In this document: piece by piece, positions 30,745 to 40,238 of the stretch
How the letters are laid out: each line of letters opens with the position of its first letter
Numbering within the stretch: position 1 is the stretch's first letter
Assembly (NCBI GenBank): GCA_011390365.1
Contig: JAABSM010000005.1
Span: 1 to 64,000, forward strand
Source: Gammaproteobacteria bacterium
Lineage (GTDB): Bacteria; Pseudomonadota; Gammaproteobacteria; Chromatiales; Chromatiaceae
Direction: 5' to 3'
Length of the DNA stretch: 64,000 nucleotides
Translations under genes and position numbers: made by a program
The notes under the pieces: generated by a model
What the model was told of the DNA's origin: nothing
Databases searched by the model: none
The model's input: the letters and a program-made list of their open reading frames with translations, nothing else

Positions 30745-31893
30745 TTACTGTCCCTTTTCGGGCCCCTCCATGATTCGGGCGACCTGCCATTTGACCGGGT
30801 CGATTCGTACCATCCGCTGTTCGAACGGACCGGTCACGCCACTGGGCGGGCCGGCGGTATGGATCACCAGCAACACCAGATCGCCGTTGGTTTCGCGAAG
30901 CTGATAGAGCGGGTCGGCTCGCCGGTCGTGGGGGATGGGGGGCGTGAGGGGATGGCGCCGGGTGGTGAGATCGCGGGCATCGATCGCCACCGCTTCGGTG
31001 ATCGCGGGGCTCCGTCCCCCGAACGGCGCCTCCAGCCCGACCAGCGTGTCGCCGGCGGGCAGATAGGCGAGGACGGCAAGGTCGAGGTCGGCGAGTGGCG
31101 GGAGGTCCTCCCAGCGTCGCTCGTCGGGGTAATAGGCGTAGGCGACGCCCCGCCCCATGAGAATGAGACGCCGCCGCTTTTGGTCAAAGGCGAGGGCCGA
31201 GGGCCAGCTCAGGGCCGGCAGGCCTTCGGCGACGGGGATCTCTTCGAAGCGATCGCCGTCGGCAATCCTGCCGAAACGGTGCAGGGTGGTGGCGTAGAGA
31301 AGCTCTCGCGCCGGGTCCCTGGCCAACTGGCGCAGGGGATAGGCGTCGACTTCGATCAGCCGCTCGCTCCCCTCTAGGGGGCCAGTGGCGGAAAAGCGGG
31401 CGATGCGGGCGGGTTGGGTATGGCGACGCTCGGGCGAGGGATGGACGGCGATGATGTCGAACGACGGCAGCGCGGCGGCGGTCAGCGTTGGCATGGGCGG
31501 CGATGTCGGTTCGGCCTCCAGCCGAGGATCCCCCGTGAAGGCGCCTGGGGGCGTCAGATGGGGGACCACCATGTTGCCGAGCATCAAGGCCCACAGCACC
31601 AGGCAGAAGGCCCCCTCGGTCACGAAGTAGGCGAAGAAGCCCCAGCGATCGCGCTCACGCTCGATCACCTCGACCCCGGTGATGGCCAGGGTCGTGGGCA
31701 TGCCCAGCCCGCGGGCGAAACGCAGCCGGCGGGTAATGCGCCCGCGCCGCCTGGCCACCAGCAGCCGCGCCAGCCACATGGCGGGGAGCAGCATCAGCGG
31801 CGTGAGCACCTTCGCCTCTTCCAGGGAAATAAGGATCGTCAGCGCCACGAACAGCACCAACTCGATCAGCAGGGTGGTTAACCAGAAGGCCAT
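30745..31893 (-). CDS. Unknown membrane protein with a soluble C-terminal domain
   Basis: I do not recognise this 382-residue protein. It has two hydrophobic spans near residues 5-47, a basic loop rich in arginine (ARRRGRITRRLRFARG), and a third span near 88-112. About 250 residues then follow with repeating beta-type segments (LLYATTLHRFGRIADG, RRLILMGRGVAYAYYPDERRWEDL, AYLPAGDTLVGLEAPFGG) that look like blades of a propeller or a seven-bladed quinoprotein-like fold. The soluble part would lie outside the cytoplasm. It is a single gene pointing toward the sat terminator. Function unknown. Confidence 0.6.
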   Translation of the reverse strand: MAFWLTTLLIELVLFVALTILISLEEAKVLTPLMLLPAMWLARLLVARRRGRITRRLRFARGLGMPTTLAITGVEVIERERDRWGFFAYFVTEGAFCLVLWALMLGNMVVPHLTPPGAFTGDPRLEAEPTSPPMPTLTAAALPSFDIIAVHPSPERRHTQPARIARFSATGPLEGSERLIEVDAYPLRQLARDPARELLYATTLHRFGRIADGDRFEEIPVAEGLPALSWPSALAFDQKRRRLILMGRGVAYAYYPDERRWEDLPPLADLDLAVLAYLPAGDTLVGLEAPFGGRSPAITEAVAIDARDLTTRRHPLTPPIPHDRRADPLYQLRETNGDLVLLVIHTAGPPSGVTGPFEQRMVRIDPVKWQVARIMEGPEKGQ

Positions 31894-32228
31894 GATTCCA
31901 ATAAAATGCCGTTCGCCAAGGATGCGCAGCGCGAGGCTTGACTCGCGAACGCGCCTAGTGGCGCATCAAGCCGTGCGTGCCAATCTATTGTGCCAGATTC
32001 TTGGCCCATGAGTGCAACCCGTTGCCCGCCCAACGCGGTTTACCCTGACTTCATCATTTGAGCCGCGGATTAACGTCGATCAACACAGAGGTTTCAATTG
32101 GTTGACTCGATTGACTGATTGCACCCAGCAGGTGAACCAATGAGATTAGGTAACGGCCTGTTCTACATTCAACTATCCGCGCAACTCCGCGTTCATCCGC
32201 GGTTTATCGGTTTACGGGTTCTGAAGAT
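31894..32228. other. Intergenic region with decayed repeats
   Basis: No gene is supported. The stretch contains CCGCGGATTAACG near 32042 and an inverted partner near 32165-32208 (TTCATCCGCGGTTT). This repeat type also appears at 61854-61999 and partly at 47130-47152. Confidence 0.5.
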
Positions 32229-32292
32229 CTCTCACGGAGACACGGAGATCACGGAAGACGGGCTCTCTGTGTGCTCCGTGCCTCTGTGAGAG
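32229..32292. repeat. Inverted repeat, CTCTCACGGAG family
   Basis: CTCTCACGGAGACACGGAG at 32229-32247 is inverted as CTCCGTGCCTCTGTGAGAG at 32274-32292, with two mismatches, followed by GTTTTT. A second copy begins at 63940 and runs to the window edge. From 32298 to 32467 nothing else is recognisable. Confidence 0.75.
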
Positions 32293-32467
32293 GTTTTTGG
32301 GCTGGTGAAGATGCATGGAAAACTTATACACATCCGCGCTAGTGCAGCACCCGCAAAATAAGCAATAACACTATTTATATACAAATCAATACCCTATTCC
32401 CCGCATTATTCATAATCACTTGGCGGGTGCCGCTAGCCCTTCGTCGCCGGTCCTTGAAAGGTACCGC

Positions 32468-33094
32468 TCATCGCGAATACCACACAAGCCGAATCGCCAG
32501 CCCCAGCAACACGCCGCCGGCAATCCCTTCCAGTACCCGGCGCGAACGGGGGCTGCTGAAGACGGCGCGACCGATCACGCCGCTGGTGGCGGCGATGGCG
32601 CCGAACACCAGCAGCGCGGCGAGGATGAAGAGCGCACCCAGCAACAGCATCTGGGCGACCATGGAACCCCGGGCGGGGTCGGCGAACTGGGGCAGAAAGG
32701 CGAGAAAGAAGATCGAGACCTTGGGATTGGTGAGGTTCATGATCACGCCGCGACGGTAGAGCGCCCCCGCCTGAACCTGGCGCGGGGCGGCGGAGCCCGC
32801 TGGGGCAAGAGCGGCGCGAAAGGCGCCCCAGGCGAGATAGCCCAGATAGGCCGCGCCCAGCCAGCGCAGCAGATCAAAGGCCAGCGGCGTGGTCTCCAGC
32901 ACCGCCGCCACGCCGAACGCGGCCAGTGCGGTGTGGCCGAGCAAGCCGGTACACAGACCGAGGGTCACCAGCAGGCCGGCGCGCGGCCCCTCGACCATGC
33001 CCAGGGTGAGCACGAACAGATTATCCGGCCCTGGAGCCAGGGCCAGCAGCAGCGAGGCGCCGAAAAACAGCAGCAGGCCGTCGACGGGGATCAA
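32468..33094 (-). CDS. LysE family amino acid/metabolite exporter
   Basis: The 208-residue protein is a LysE/RhtB-type inner-membrane exporter with about six spans. The family signature LALAPGPDNLFVLTLG is near the N-terminus and GVIMNLTNPKVSIFFLAFLPQF in the middle. I set the start at a TTG (33094), giving MIPVDGLLLFFGASLLLALAPGPD as in relatives; the frame remains open upstream through yggS but that is an overlapping reading. It begins 8 bp after the yggS stop, so the two form an operon. Substrate not determinable. Confidence 0.85.
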   Translation of the reverse strand: MIPVDGLLLFFGASLLLALAPGPDNLFVLTLGMVEGPRAGLLVTLGLCTGLLGHTALAAFGVAAVLETTPLAFDLLRWLGAAYLGYLAWGAFRAALAPAGSAAPRQVQAGALYRRGVIMNLTNPKVSIFFLAFLPQFADPARGSMVAQMLLLGALFILAALLVFGAIAATSGVIGRAVFSSPRSRRVLEGIAGGVLLGLAIRLVWYSR

Positions 33095-33102
33095 GCCCGG
33101 TA

Positions 33103-33801
33103 TCAGCTGTCGTTGCGCGGACCAAATACCGCGGTACCGATGCGCACGGTGGTCGCCCCCTCGGCGATGGCCGCCTCCAGGTCGCCGGACATGCCCATGG
33201 AGAGGGTTGGCAAGGGGAGCTCGGGCGTCGCCAGCCGATCCCGCAGTTGACGCAGACGGGCGAAGGGGGCGCGCTGCGCCTCGATGCTTTCCCGCCAGCT
33301 TGGCAGTGTCATCAAACCTTCCAGGGAGAGACCCGGCAGCGCCGCGATCTCCTTCGCCGCCGCCTCGGCATCCGCCATTTCGATGCCGCCCTTGCTCCGC
33401 GCCAGATCCACGTTGACCTGGAGGCAGACCTTGAGCGGCGGCAGGCCCTCGGGTCGCTGATCGGAGAGGCGGCGGGCATGCTTGAGGCTGTCGAGGCCAT
33501 GCACCCAGGCGAAGTTCTCGGCGATCAGGCGGGTCTTGTTGCTCTGAATACGACCGATGAAGTGCCACTCGATGTCGGCACGGGTGATGGCGGCGATCTT
33601 GTCCACCGCCTCCTGGATGTAACTCTCGCCGAAACACCGCTGGCCATGGGCGTTGGCGGCGAGGATCTCATCGGCTGAGCGGGTCTTGCTAACCGCCAGC
33701 AGGCGCACGGAACCTGGGGTACGGGCAAAGCGCAGCTCGGCGTCGGCGATGCGTCGCCGGACCTGATCGAGATGCTGGGGAATGGAAAATGGCTCGGACA
33801 T
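33103..33801 (-). CDS. yggS: YggS/PLPBP pyridoxal phosphate homeostasis protein
   Basis: The 232-residue product is the single-domain PLP-binding protein that buffers vitamin B6 and affects amino acid pools. The PLP lysine is in LLAVSKTRSADEI, and other family blocks are CFGESYIQEAVDKI, EWHFIGRIQSNKT and SMGMSGDLEAAIAEG (phosphate-binding). The start at 33801 fits the usual family N-terminus. It is divergent from pilT, a common arrangement in gammaproteobacteria. Confidence 0.94.
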   Translation of the reverse strand: MSEPFSIPQHLDQVRRRIADAELRFARTPGSVRLLAVSKTRSADEILAANAHGQRCFGESYIQEAVDKIAAITRADIEWHFIGRIQSNKTRLIAENFAWVHGLDSLKHARRLSDQRPEGLPPLKVCLQVNVDLARSKGGIEMADAEAAAKEIAALPGLSLEGLMTLPSWRESIEAQRAPFARLRQLRDRLATPELPLPTLSMGMSGDLEAAIAEGATTVRIGTAVFGPRNDS

Positions 33802-33950
33802 GGACAAAAACCGGGGTTGATCGTTTATACTCTCACTGAACAAATGTGCGTTGCACCCTGAAGTGTACACGAAAAAGTGATAACTTCGAGCCCCAGGCGC
33901 CACTGGAGCTGGCGCGACGCGTGACTCATAAGACAGGAAGAGGAAACTCG

Positions 33951-34988
33951 ATGGATATCGCCGAACTGCTCGCCTTCAGCGTCAAGAACAAGGCCTCGGA
34001 CCTTCACCTATCGGCCGGCCTGCCGCCGATGATCCGCGTCGACGGCGACGTACGACGCATCAACGTGCCGCCAATGGAGCACAAGGAGGTCCACTCGCTG
34101 GTCTATGACATCATGAACGACAAGCAGCGCAAGGACTTCGAAGAGTTCCTGGAGACCGACTTCTCGTTCGCCATCCCCGGCCTGGCCCGCTTTCGTGTCA
34201 ACGCCTTCAACCAGAACCGAGGTTCCGGCGCGGTATTCCGCACCATCCCCTCCAAGGTGCTGACCCTGGAGGAGCTCAACGCGCCGGACATCTTCAAGGA
34301 GCTGGTGCAGGTCTCGCGCGGCCTGATCCTGGTCACCGGCCCGACCGGCTCGGGCAAATCGACCACCCTGGCGGCGATGGTCGACTACATCAACGACACC
34401 GAGTATGGCCATATCCTCACCATCGAGGACCCCATCGAGTTCGTTCACCAGAGCAAGAAGTGCCTGATCAACCAGCGCGAGGTACACCGCGACACCCTCG
34501 GCTTCTCCCACGCGCTGCGATCCGCCCTGCGCCAGGACCCTGACTCCATTCTGGTGGGCGAGATGCGCGACCTGGAGACCATCGAGCTGGCGCTGACCGC
34601 CGCCGAAACCGGGCACGTGGTGTTCGGCACCCTGCACACCAGCTCGGCGGCCAAGACCATCAACCGTATCATCGACGTCTTTCCCGCCGCCGAAAAGGCG
34701 ATGGTGCGCTCCATGCTGTCGGAGTCGATCGTGGCGGTGGTCGCCCAGACCCTGCTCAAGAAGGTGGGCGGCGGGCGTGTCGCGGCGCATGAGATCATGC
34801 GCGGCACCCCCGCCATTCGCAACCTGATCCGCGAAGACAAGGTGGCGCAGATGTACTCGTCGATTCAGACCGGCCAGTCCATCGGCATGCAGACCCTGGA
34901 CCAGAATCTGGCGGACCTGCTCAAGAAGGGGATGATCACCAAGCAAGACGCCTTCCTCAAGGCGGCCAACAAGGATCAGTTCAAGTAA
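33951..34988 (+). CDS. pilT: Type IV pilus retraction ATPase PilT
   Basis: PilT is the hexameric motor that depolymerises type IV pili for twitching motility. The 345-residue protein has the N-terminal PAS-like domain (MDIAELLAFSVKNKASDLHLSAGLPPMIRVDGDVRRI), Walker A GPTGSGKST near 130, the Asp box HILTIEDPIEF, Walker B ILVGEMRDLETIELALTAAETGH and the retraction AIRNLIRE motif near the C-terminus. AGGAAGAGG precedes the ATG. pilU follows 72 bp later. Confidence 0.97.
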   Translation: MDIAELLAFSVKNKASDLHLSAGLPPMIRVDGDVRRINVPPMEHKEVHSLVYDIMNDKQRKDFEEFLETDFSFAIPGLARFRVNAFNQNRGSGAVFRTIPSKVLTLEELNAPDIFKELVQVSRGLILVTGPTGSGKSTTLAAMVDYINDTEYGHILTIEDPIEFVHQSKKCLINQREVHRDTLGFSHALRSALRQDPDSILVGEMRDLETIELALTAAETGHVVFGTLHTSSAAKTINRIIDVFPAAEKAMVRSMLSESIVAVVAQTLLKKVGGGRVAAHEIMRGTPAIRNLIREDKVAQMYSSIQTGQSIGMQTLDQNLADLLKKGMITKQDAFLKAANKDQFK

Positions 34989-35060
34989 TCGACCCGGCGC
35001 GAGACGTCGGGCCATCATCTTCAGCGACCGCCAGAGCCCAAAGCGGGGAGAATCAGGTAA

Positions 35061-36185
35061 ATGGAGTTCAACAAAGTCCTCAAATTGATGGTGCAAAAGA
35101 AGGCATCCGACCTCTTCGTGATCGCCGGCATGCCGCCGAGCATGAAGGTCGATGGTCGGCTGGTTCCCATCTCCAAATCGAAACTCGACCCTGATCAGTG
35201 CGAAGAGCTGATCACCAGCCTGATGGACCCGGGACAGCGGGAGGAGTTCTACTCCACCAAGGAGTGCAACTTCGCCATCGGACGCCCGGAGATCGGGCGC
35301 TTTCGCGTCAGCGCCTATGTGCAGCGCGGCACCGTGGCGATGGTGGTGCGGCGTATCGAGAGCAAGATCCCCAACTTCGAGGAACTCAATCTGCCGCCGA
35401 TCCTGGCCGACCTCGCCATGACCAAGCGCGGGCTGATCATCTTCGTCGGCGCCACCGGCACCGGCAAATCGACCTCGCTGGCCTCCATGGTCGGCTACCG
35501 CAACCACAACAGCACCGGCCACATCATCACCATCGAGGACCCGGTGGAGTTCACCCATGAACACGCGGGCTGTATCGTCAGTCAGCGGGAGGTCGGGGTG
35601 GATACCGAATCCTTCGACGTCGCCCTGAAGAACACCCTGCGTCAGGCCCCGGACGTGATCCTGATCGGCGAGGTCCGCAGCCGCCAGACCATGGAGAACG
35701 CCCTGGTCTTCGCCGAGACCGGCCACCTCTGCCTGGCAACCCTGCACGCCAACAACGCCAACCAGGCGATCGACCGGATCATCAACTTCTTCCCCGAAGA
35801 GGCGCGGGAACAGGCCTTCATGGACCTCTCCCTCAACATGCGCGGCATCATCGCCCAGCAACTGGTGCGCACCGCCGACGGCAAGGGGCGGCGCGCGGTG
35901 CTGGAGGTGCTGGTGGGCACGCCGCTGGCATCCGACCTGATCCGCAAGGGCGAGGTACACAAGCTCAAGGACCTGATGAAGCGCTCCAACGAGCAGGGCA
36001 TGATCACCTTCGACCAGGCCCTCTACAACCTCTATCAGGACGGCATCATCACCTACGAAGACGCCCTGCGCAGCGCCGACTCCCCCAATGAGGTGCGCCT
36101 GATGATCAAACTCAACAGCGGCGACGCCGACAAACTCTCCGCCGAGACCGACGGCATCACGCTTATGGATGAAGAGGAGTTCTAG
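35061..36185 (+). CDS. pilU: PilT-like accessory retraction ATPase PilU
   Basis: PilU works with PilT to pull type IV pili under load. The 374-residue protein shares the PilT layout, with Walker A GATGTGKST and Walker B ILIGEVRSRQTMENALVFAETGH, and ends in the longer acidic PilU tail (DKLSAETDGITLMDEEEF). GGGGAG lies 14 bases before the ATG. It is the second gene of the pilTU pair. Confidence 0.95.
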   Translation: MEFNKVLKLMVQKKASDLFVIAGMPPSMKVDGRLVPISKSKLDPDQCEELITSLMDPGQREEFYSTKECNFAIGRPEIGRFRVSAYVQRGTVAMVVRRIESKIPNFEELNLPPILADLAMTKRGLIIFVGATGTGKSTSLASMVGYRNHNSTGHIITIEDPVEFTHEHAGCIVSQREVGVDTESFDVALKNTLRQAPDVILIGEVRSRQTMENALVFAETGHLCLATLHANNANQAIDRIINFFPEEAREQAFMDLSLNMRGIIAQQLVRTADGKGRRAVLEVLVGTPLASDLIRKGEVHKLKDLMKRSNEQGMITFDQALYNLYQDGIITYEDALRSADSPNEVRLMIKLNSGDADKLSAETDGITLMDEEEF

Positions 36186-36199
36186 GCGAATCGCGGCGT

Positions 36200-36499
36200 T
36201 TAATCGACCCGCGGAAAGAGCCCGTCGAGGGTCTCACCGCGGCGCGGCTCCGCCATCATCTCCGCCACCCGCTCGCGCCACTTGAGATAGTGCTCCGTCT
36301 CCTTGTGGGCCATCGCCCCCTGGGCGCCGACATAGGCCTCATAGAGGACAAACCGGCTCTTGTCCTGGGGATCCTGCAAGACATCGAAGCGCACATTCCC
36401 CCCCTCCAGCACCGAGTGTTCGTGATTCTCCCGCGTTGCCTCGATAAAGGCATCCACCTGATCGGGCTTCACCCGCACATGAACCAGCGTGACCTGCAT
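36200..36499 (-). CDS. LsrG-like antibiotic-biosynthesis-monooxygenase-fold protein
   Basis: The 99-residue product has a single ABM ferredoxin-like domain. It strongly resembles LsrG in its blocks (VTLVHVRVKPDQVDAFIEATRENH, EGGNVRFDVLQDP, SRFVLYEAY and ETEHYLKWRERV). LsrG isomerises phosphorylated autoinducer-2, but no lsr genes are nearby, so another small quinone- or aldehyde-handling role is possible. It converges on pilU with 14 bp between them. Confidence 0.8.
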   Translation of the reverse strand: MQVTLVHVRVKPDQVDAFIEATRENHEHSVLEGGNVRFDVLQDPQDKSRFVLYEAYVGAQGAMAHKETEHYLKWRERVAEMMAEPRRGETLDGLFPRVD

Positions 36500-36608
36500 G
36501 ACTCCCCTCCTGTTGGTTATTCAAAGCTGGGCCGGTCGGGAGTTGAACTCCCAAGCGGCATGAGGATAGCTCGCCCAACGACTCACCCGCCACTTCTCCA
36601 TCAGAACG

Positions 36609-36635
36609 CAAAAAGCCGTGCAAGGCACGGCTTTC
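36609..36635 (-). terminator. Intrinsic terminator of rpmB-rpmG
   Basis: On the minus strand AAGCCGTGCCTTGCACGGCTTTTTG forms an 8-bp GC-rich stem followed by T residues, about 77 bases beyond the rpmG stop. Confidence 0.75.
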
Positions 36636-36711
36636 AGGGCGACATCCTTCGATGTCGGGATCGCGACAGGGCGCGGGACGGAGGGTCCAGAGCCTCCGCG
36701 CTCCGCCGAAT

Positions 36712-36867
36712 CTACTTGATTTTCGCTTCCTTGTACATCACATGCTTGCGAATCTTGGGATCGAATTTCTTGATCTCCATCTTGCCCGGCATGTTGCGCT
36801 TGTTCTTGGTGGTGGTGTAGAAGTGGCCGGTGCCCGCGCTGGATACCAGTCTGATCTTATCTCTCAT
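36712..36867 (-). CDS. rpmG: 50S ribosomal protein L33
   Basis: The 51-residue product ([25 protein letters not shown]... ) is L33 of the cysteine-free type, with [18 protein letters not shown] at the end. The start at 36867 was chosen because it matches the family N-terminus and follows GAGGAGT. It is 10 bp after rpmB, the standard order. Confidence 0.97.
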   Translation of the reverse strand: MRDKIRLVSSAGTGHFYTTTKNKRNMPGKMEIKKFDPKIRKHVMYKEAKIK

Positions 36868-36877
36868 GATTGACTCC

Positions 36878-37114
36878 TCAAATCTTCTCGCCGCGGGCGC
36901 GCATATCCCCGAGAACGGCATCTATGCCCTTCTTGTCGATGATGCGCATCCCCTTGGAAGAGACGCGCAGGCGCACCCAGCGATTTTCGCTCTCTACCCA
37001 GAAGCGGTGATGGTGCAAGTTGGGCAAGAAACGGCGTCTGGTCTTGTTGTGGGCGTGAGAAACGTTGTTTCCGACGACCGGGCGCTTCCCGGTAACCTGG
37101 CAAATTCTGGACAT
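36878..37114 (-). CDS. rpmB: 50S ribosomal protein L28
   Basis: The 78-residue product begins [25 protein letters not shown] and ends [18 protein letters not shown], both diagnostic of L28. It is the first gene of rpmB-rpmG. Confidence 0.97.
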   Translation of the reverse strand: MSRICQVTGKRPVVGNNVSHAHNKTRRRFLPNLHHHRFWVESENRWVRLRVSSKGMRIIDKKGIDAVLGDMRARGEKI

Positions 37115-37358
37115 CTGACTAATCCTCGATAACCTGTATCACCCCCCAGGGGGAGGAAAGGGCGGGGATTCTGCCCGAGAACCATGCGCCTTGTCAAGCG
37201 TCGATTCCGTTTCCAACGATTTTGCAGCGCCGGACCTTATTCGATCGGCGATACGTGCAACAAGGATAATAACCCAATATGACCGTTCGATGTAAGCCTC
37301 GAGTAGCTTCGGTTACAGGAAAGGCGCCGCCGATCCATCGCCCTTTCCCCCAAAAATA

Positions 37359-37372
37359 TTGATCTCACTCAA
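37359..37372 (+). promoter_or_regulatory. FNR/ANR-like binding site
   Basis: TTGATCTCACTCAA matches the consensus TTGAT-N4-ATCAA at 9 of 10 defined positions. Its centre is 41.5 bases upstream of the transcription start predicted from the -10 box at 37395-37400, the position of a class II activator site. Confidence 0.5.
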
Positions 37373-37400
37373 TTGCGATAATGGCGCGAAGTGATATGAT
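37373..37400 (+). promoter_or_regulatory. Promoter for the DUF2202 gene
   Basis: TTGCGA (37373-37378) and TATGAT (37395-37400) are separated by 16 bp. They lie between the FNR-like box and the start codon at 37458. The rest of the 37115-37358 gap holds no recognisable gene. Confidence 0.45.
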
Positions 37401-37457
37401 CTGGATGTCGAAGCGGCAAATCCCGCTTCCCCTTGAATCTGACGAGAGGAAATTGTC

Positions 37458-38192
37458 ATGCGAAAAAAGGAATTTTCCATTGCAAGCCCGCATCGCACTC
37501 GCACTCGCACTCGCACCGCCCGCATCCGAGATGGCGCGATTTGGCGGCTAATGGCGGCCGCAGCATTGATGCTCATTTGCGGCCTGGCTTCCGCCTCGCC
37601 TCCCCATCAACCCGCTACCGGCCATCACCCGCCCTCCGCCACTCCCTCGCCGGACGAGCAGGAGACCCTGCGCTTCCTGCTTGAGCAGCGCAGGCTTGTT
37701 CGCGACATCTACCGCCATCTGCATGGTGCATGGGAGATCCCCGCCTTTGCCGACTTGGCCGGGGCCGAACAGCGGGGCATCGGCGAACTCCAGCGTCTTC
37801 ACCGCCAGCTGCGCCTCCGGCATCTCCCCGCCGATGGTGAGCCGGGGATATTCGCCGATCCAGCGCTGGGCCAGCTCTACCGGCGCCTGCTCACCCAGGG
37901 GCTCTTCGACATCCGAGAGGCGCTGGAGCTTGGCGCGCTCATCGAGGAGATGTCGATCATCGATCTGCGTGACGCCATCGACGAGAGCCGTTCCCATCGC
38001 CTCGACCAGATCTACATCGCCCTGCTGGGTAACGCCTACGCGCACCTGCGGGCGATCCACCGCCAACTGGCGCGCAGCGGCGTGGATTACCAGCCGCGAT
38101 TGCTGCCGCGGGAAGGGCTGGAGGCGATCCTCAATAACGCCCTGGTCTCCCCAGAGCCCTCGCTGGATCTGATCTCCCAGGTCTCGCTGTAG
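37458..38192 (+). CDS. DUF2202 ferritin-like domain protein, degenerate metal site
   Basis: The 244-residue product has an N-terminal hydrophobic signal (MAAAALMLICGLASA) and then a DUF2202 four-helix domain: LRFLLEQRRLVRDIYRHLHGAWEIPAFADLAGAEQRGIGEL, GLFDIREALELGALIEEMSIIDL and YIALLGNAYAHLRAI. In typical members the first helix has EEEKLARD and the second SEQRHMD. Here several of those acidic and histidine positions are changed (EQRRLVRD, AEQRGIG), so metal binding may be lost. A (CGCACT)n hexamer run encodes TRTRTR near the N-terminus. Exported protein of unknown role. Confidence 0.75.
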   Translation: MRKKEFSIASPHRTRTRTRTARIRDGAIWRLMAAAALMLICGLASASPPHQPATGHHPPSATPSPDEQETLRFLLEQRRLVRDIYRHLHGAWEIPAFADLAGAEQRGIGELQRLHRQLRLRHLPADGEPGIFADPALGQLYRRLLTQGLFDIREALELGALIEEMSIIDLRDAIDESRSHRLDQIYIALLGNAYAHLRAIHRQLARSGVDYQPRLLPREGLEAILNNALVSPEPSLDLISQVSL

Positions 38193-38319
38193 CCGCCGGT
38201 AGTTTGGTGTAAAATCCCCCTGATCCATTCACAAACCACCGTTTCGCGACACCACGCAAGATGGCGGTTCGATACCATCCCGACATTCCGACCATACTCT
38301 GACAAACGGGGCTAGAACC

Positions 38320-39262
<943 letters not shown>

Positions 39263-39388
39263 ATGACGGCGTCAAGAAAGGTGATCCAGGCACGGCGGCC
39301 AATTCCAGCGGCTCAGCACCTTCAAGCGACCGAGCCCTCCCCCCACCCCCTCTACCTCGGTGAGAGGGAGCACTGGGACACGCCTTGA

Positions 39389-40105
39389 ATGGTCGAAATG
39401 GCACGCCAGCTCACCCTGCCGATCGGTCTCAAGCGGCGCACCCGCCTTGACCGCTTCATCGTCGGCCCCAACGCCCCCGCCCTGGCCGCGGTAGGAGAGA
39501 GCATCAAAGGCGAGGGCGAACCCCTGATCTACCTCTGGGGGCGCGCCGCCACCGGCAAGAGCCACCTGCTGCTGGGCGCCGCCGCCGAGATCGCGGAACA
39601 GGGCGGAACCCCGGCCTACCTGCCGCTGCGGGATGCCGAAACACTCGACCCGGCGATGCTCGACGGCCTGGAACGGATGGCCCTGGTGTGCCTGGACGAC
39701 ATCGAATCCATCGCCGGACAGGCGGCCTGGGAAGAAGGCCTCTTCGACCTCTTCAACCGCCTACGCGCCGCCTCGGTACCGCTGCTGGTGAGCGCCGCCC
39801 AGCCGCCGACGGAACTCCCGCTAACCCTGCCCGACCTGGCCTCGCGCCTGACTTGGGGGGCGACCTTTCACCTCGCCCCACTGGACGACAACGAGCGCCG
39901 CACCATCCTTATCGATGCCGCGCGCGAGCTGGGCATGACCCTGCCGCGGGCCTCCGCCGAGTTCCTGCTGCGCCACTACTCCCGGGATCCGCACCGACTC
40001 ATCGCCTTTCTCGACCGCCTCGACGCCGCCACCCTGGCCGCCCAGCATCGCCCCACCATCCCCTTCATCAAACGGCTGCTGGAAGCGCCGGAAACGGCCG
40101 ACTGA
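39389..40105 (+). CDS. hda: DnaA regulatory inactivator Hda
   Basis: Hda stimulates ATP hydrolysis by DnaA after replication starts, together with the beta clamp. The 238-residue product has the clamp-binding motif QLTLPI at residues 7-12, a DnaA-like P-loop GRAATGKSHLL, Walker B VCLDDIESI and a C-terminal lid domain. Neither ATG 39389 nor the in-frame ATG 39398 has a clear ribosome site. The 126 bp upstream include a piece of the C/G-tract repeat type. Confidence 0.93.
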   Translation: MVEMARQLTLPIGLKRRTRLDRFIVGPNAPALAAVGESIKGEGEPLIYLWGRAATGKSHLLLGAAAEIAEQGGTPAYLPLRDAETLDPAMLDGLERMALVCLDDIESIAGQAAWEEGLFDLFNRLRAASVPLLVSAAQPPTELPLTLPDLASRLTWGATFHLAPLDDNERRTILIDAARELGMTLPRASAEFLLRHYSRDPHRLIAFLDRLDAATLAAQHRPTIPFIKRLLEAPETAD

Positions 40106-40238
40106 AAGAATATTAGCATCCGCGAATATTTAAATAAGCTATATCAATCATTTAACGCTTGCATCCGCCCGCAAAAAGTCGCAGGATAGCTCATTTGGAC
40201 CCCATTCCCTTCCAGAACGATCTGAAGCAGTAGGCCCC

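Noticed and set aside
33095-33637. Longer LysE reading frame extending back through yggS
   Set aside because: The upstream part is the shadow of yggS. The TTG at 33094 gives the family N-terminus directly after the yggS stop.
34008-35960. 650-codon open frame antisense to pilT and pilU
   Set aside because: It is the complementary frame of two high-GC genes with clear PilT/PilU motifs. The translation is low-complexity (H, D, G, V rich) and has no domain.
36520-36600. tRNA-like T-arm (GGGAGTTCAACTCCC on the minus strand) beside the LsrG-like gene
   Set aside because: No matching acceptor stem, anticodon arm or CCA could be built around it. At most it is a tRNA fossil.
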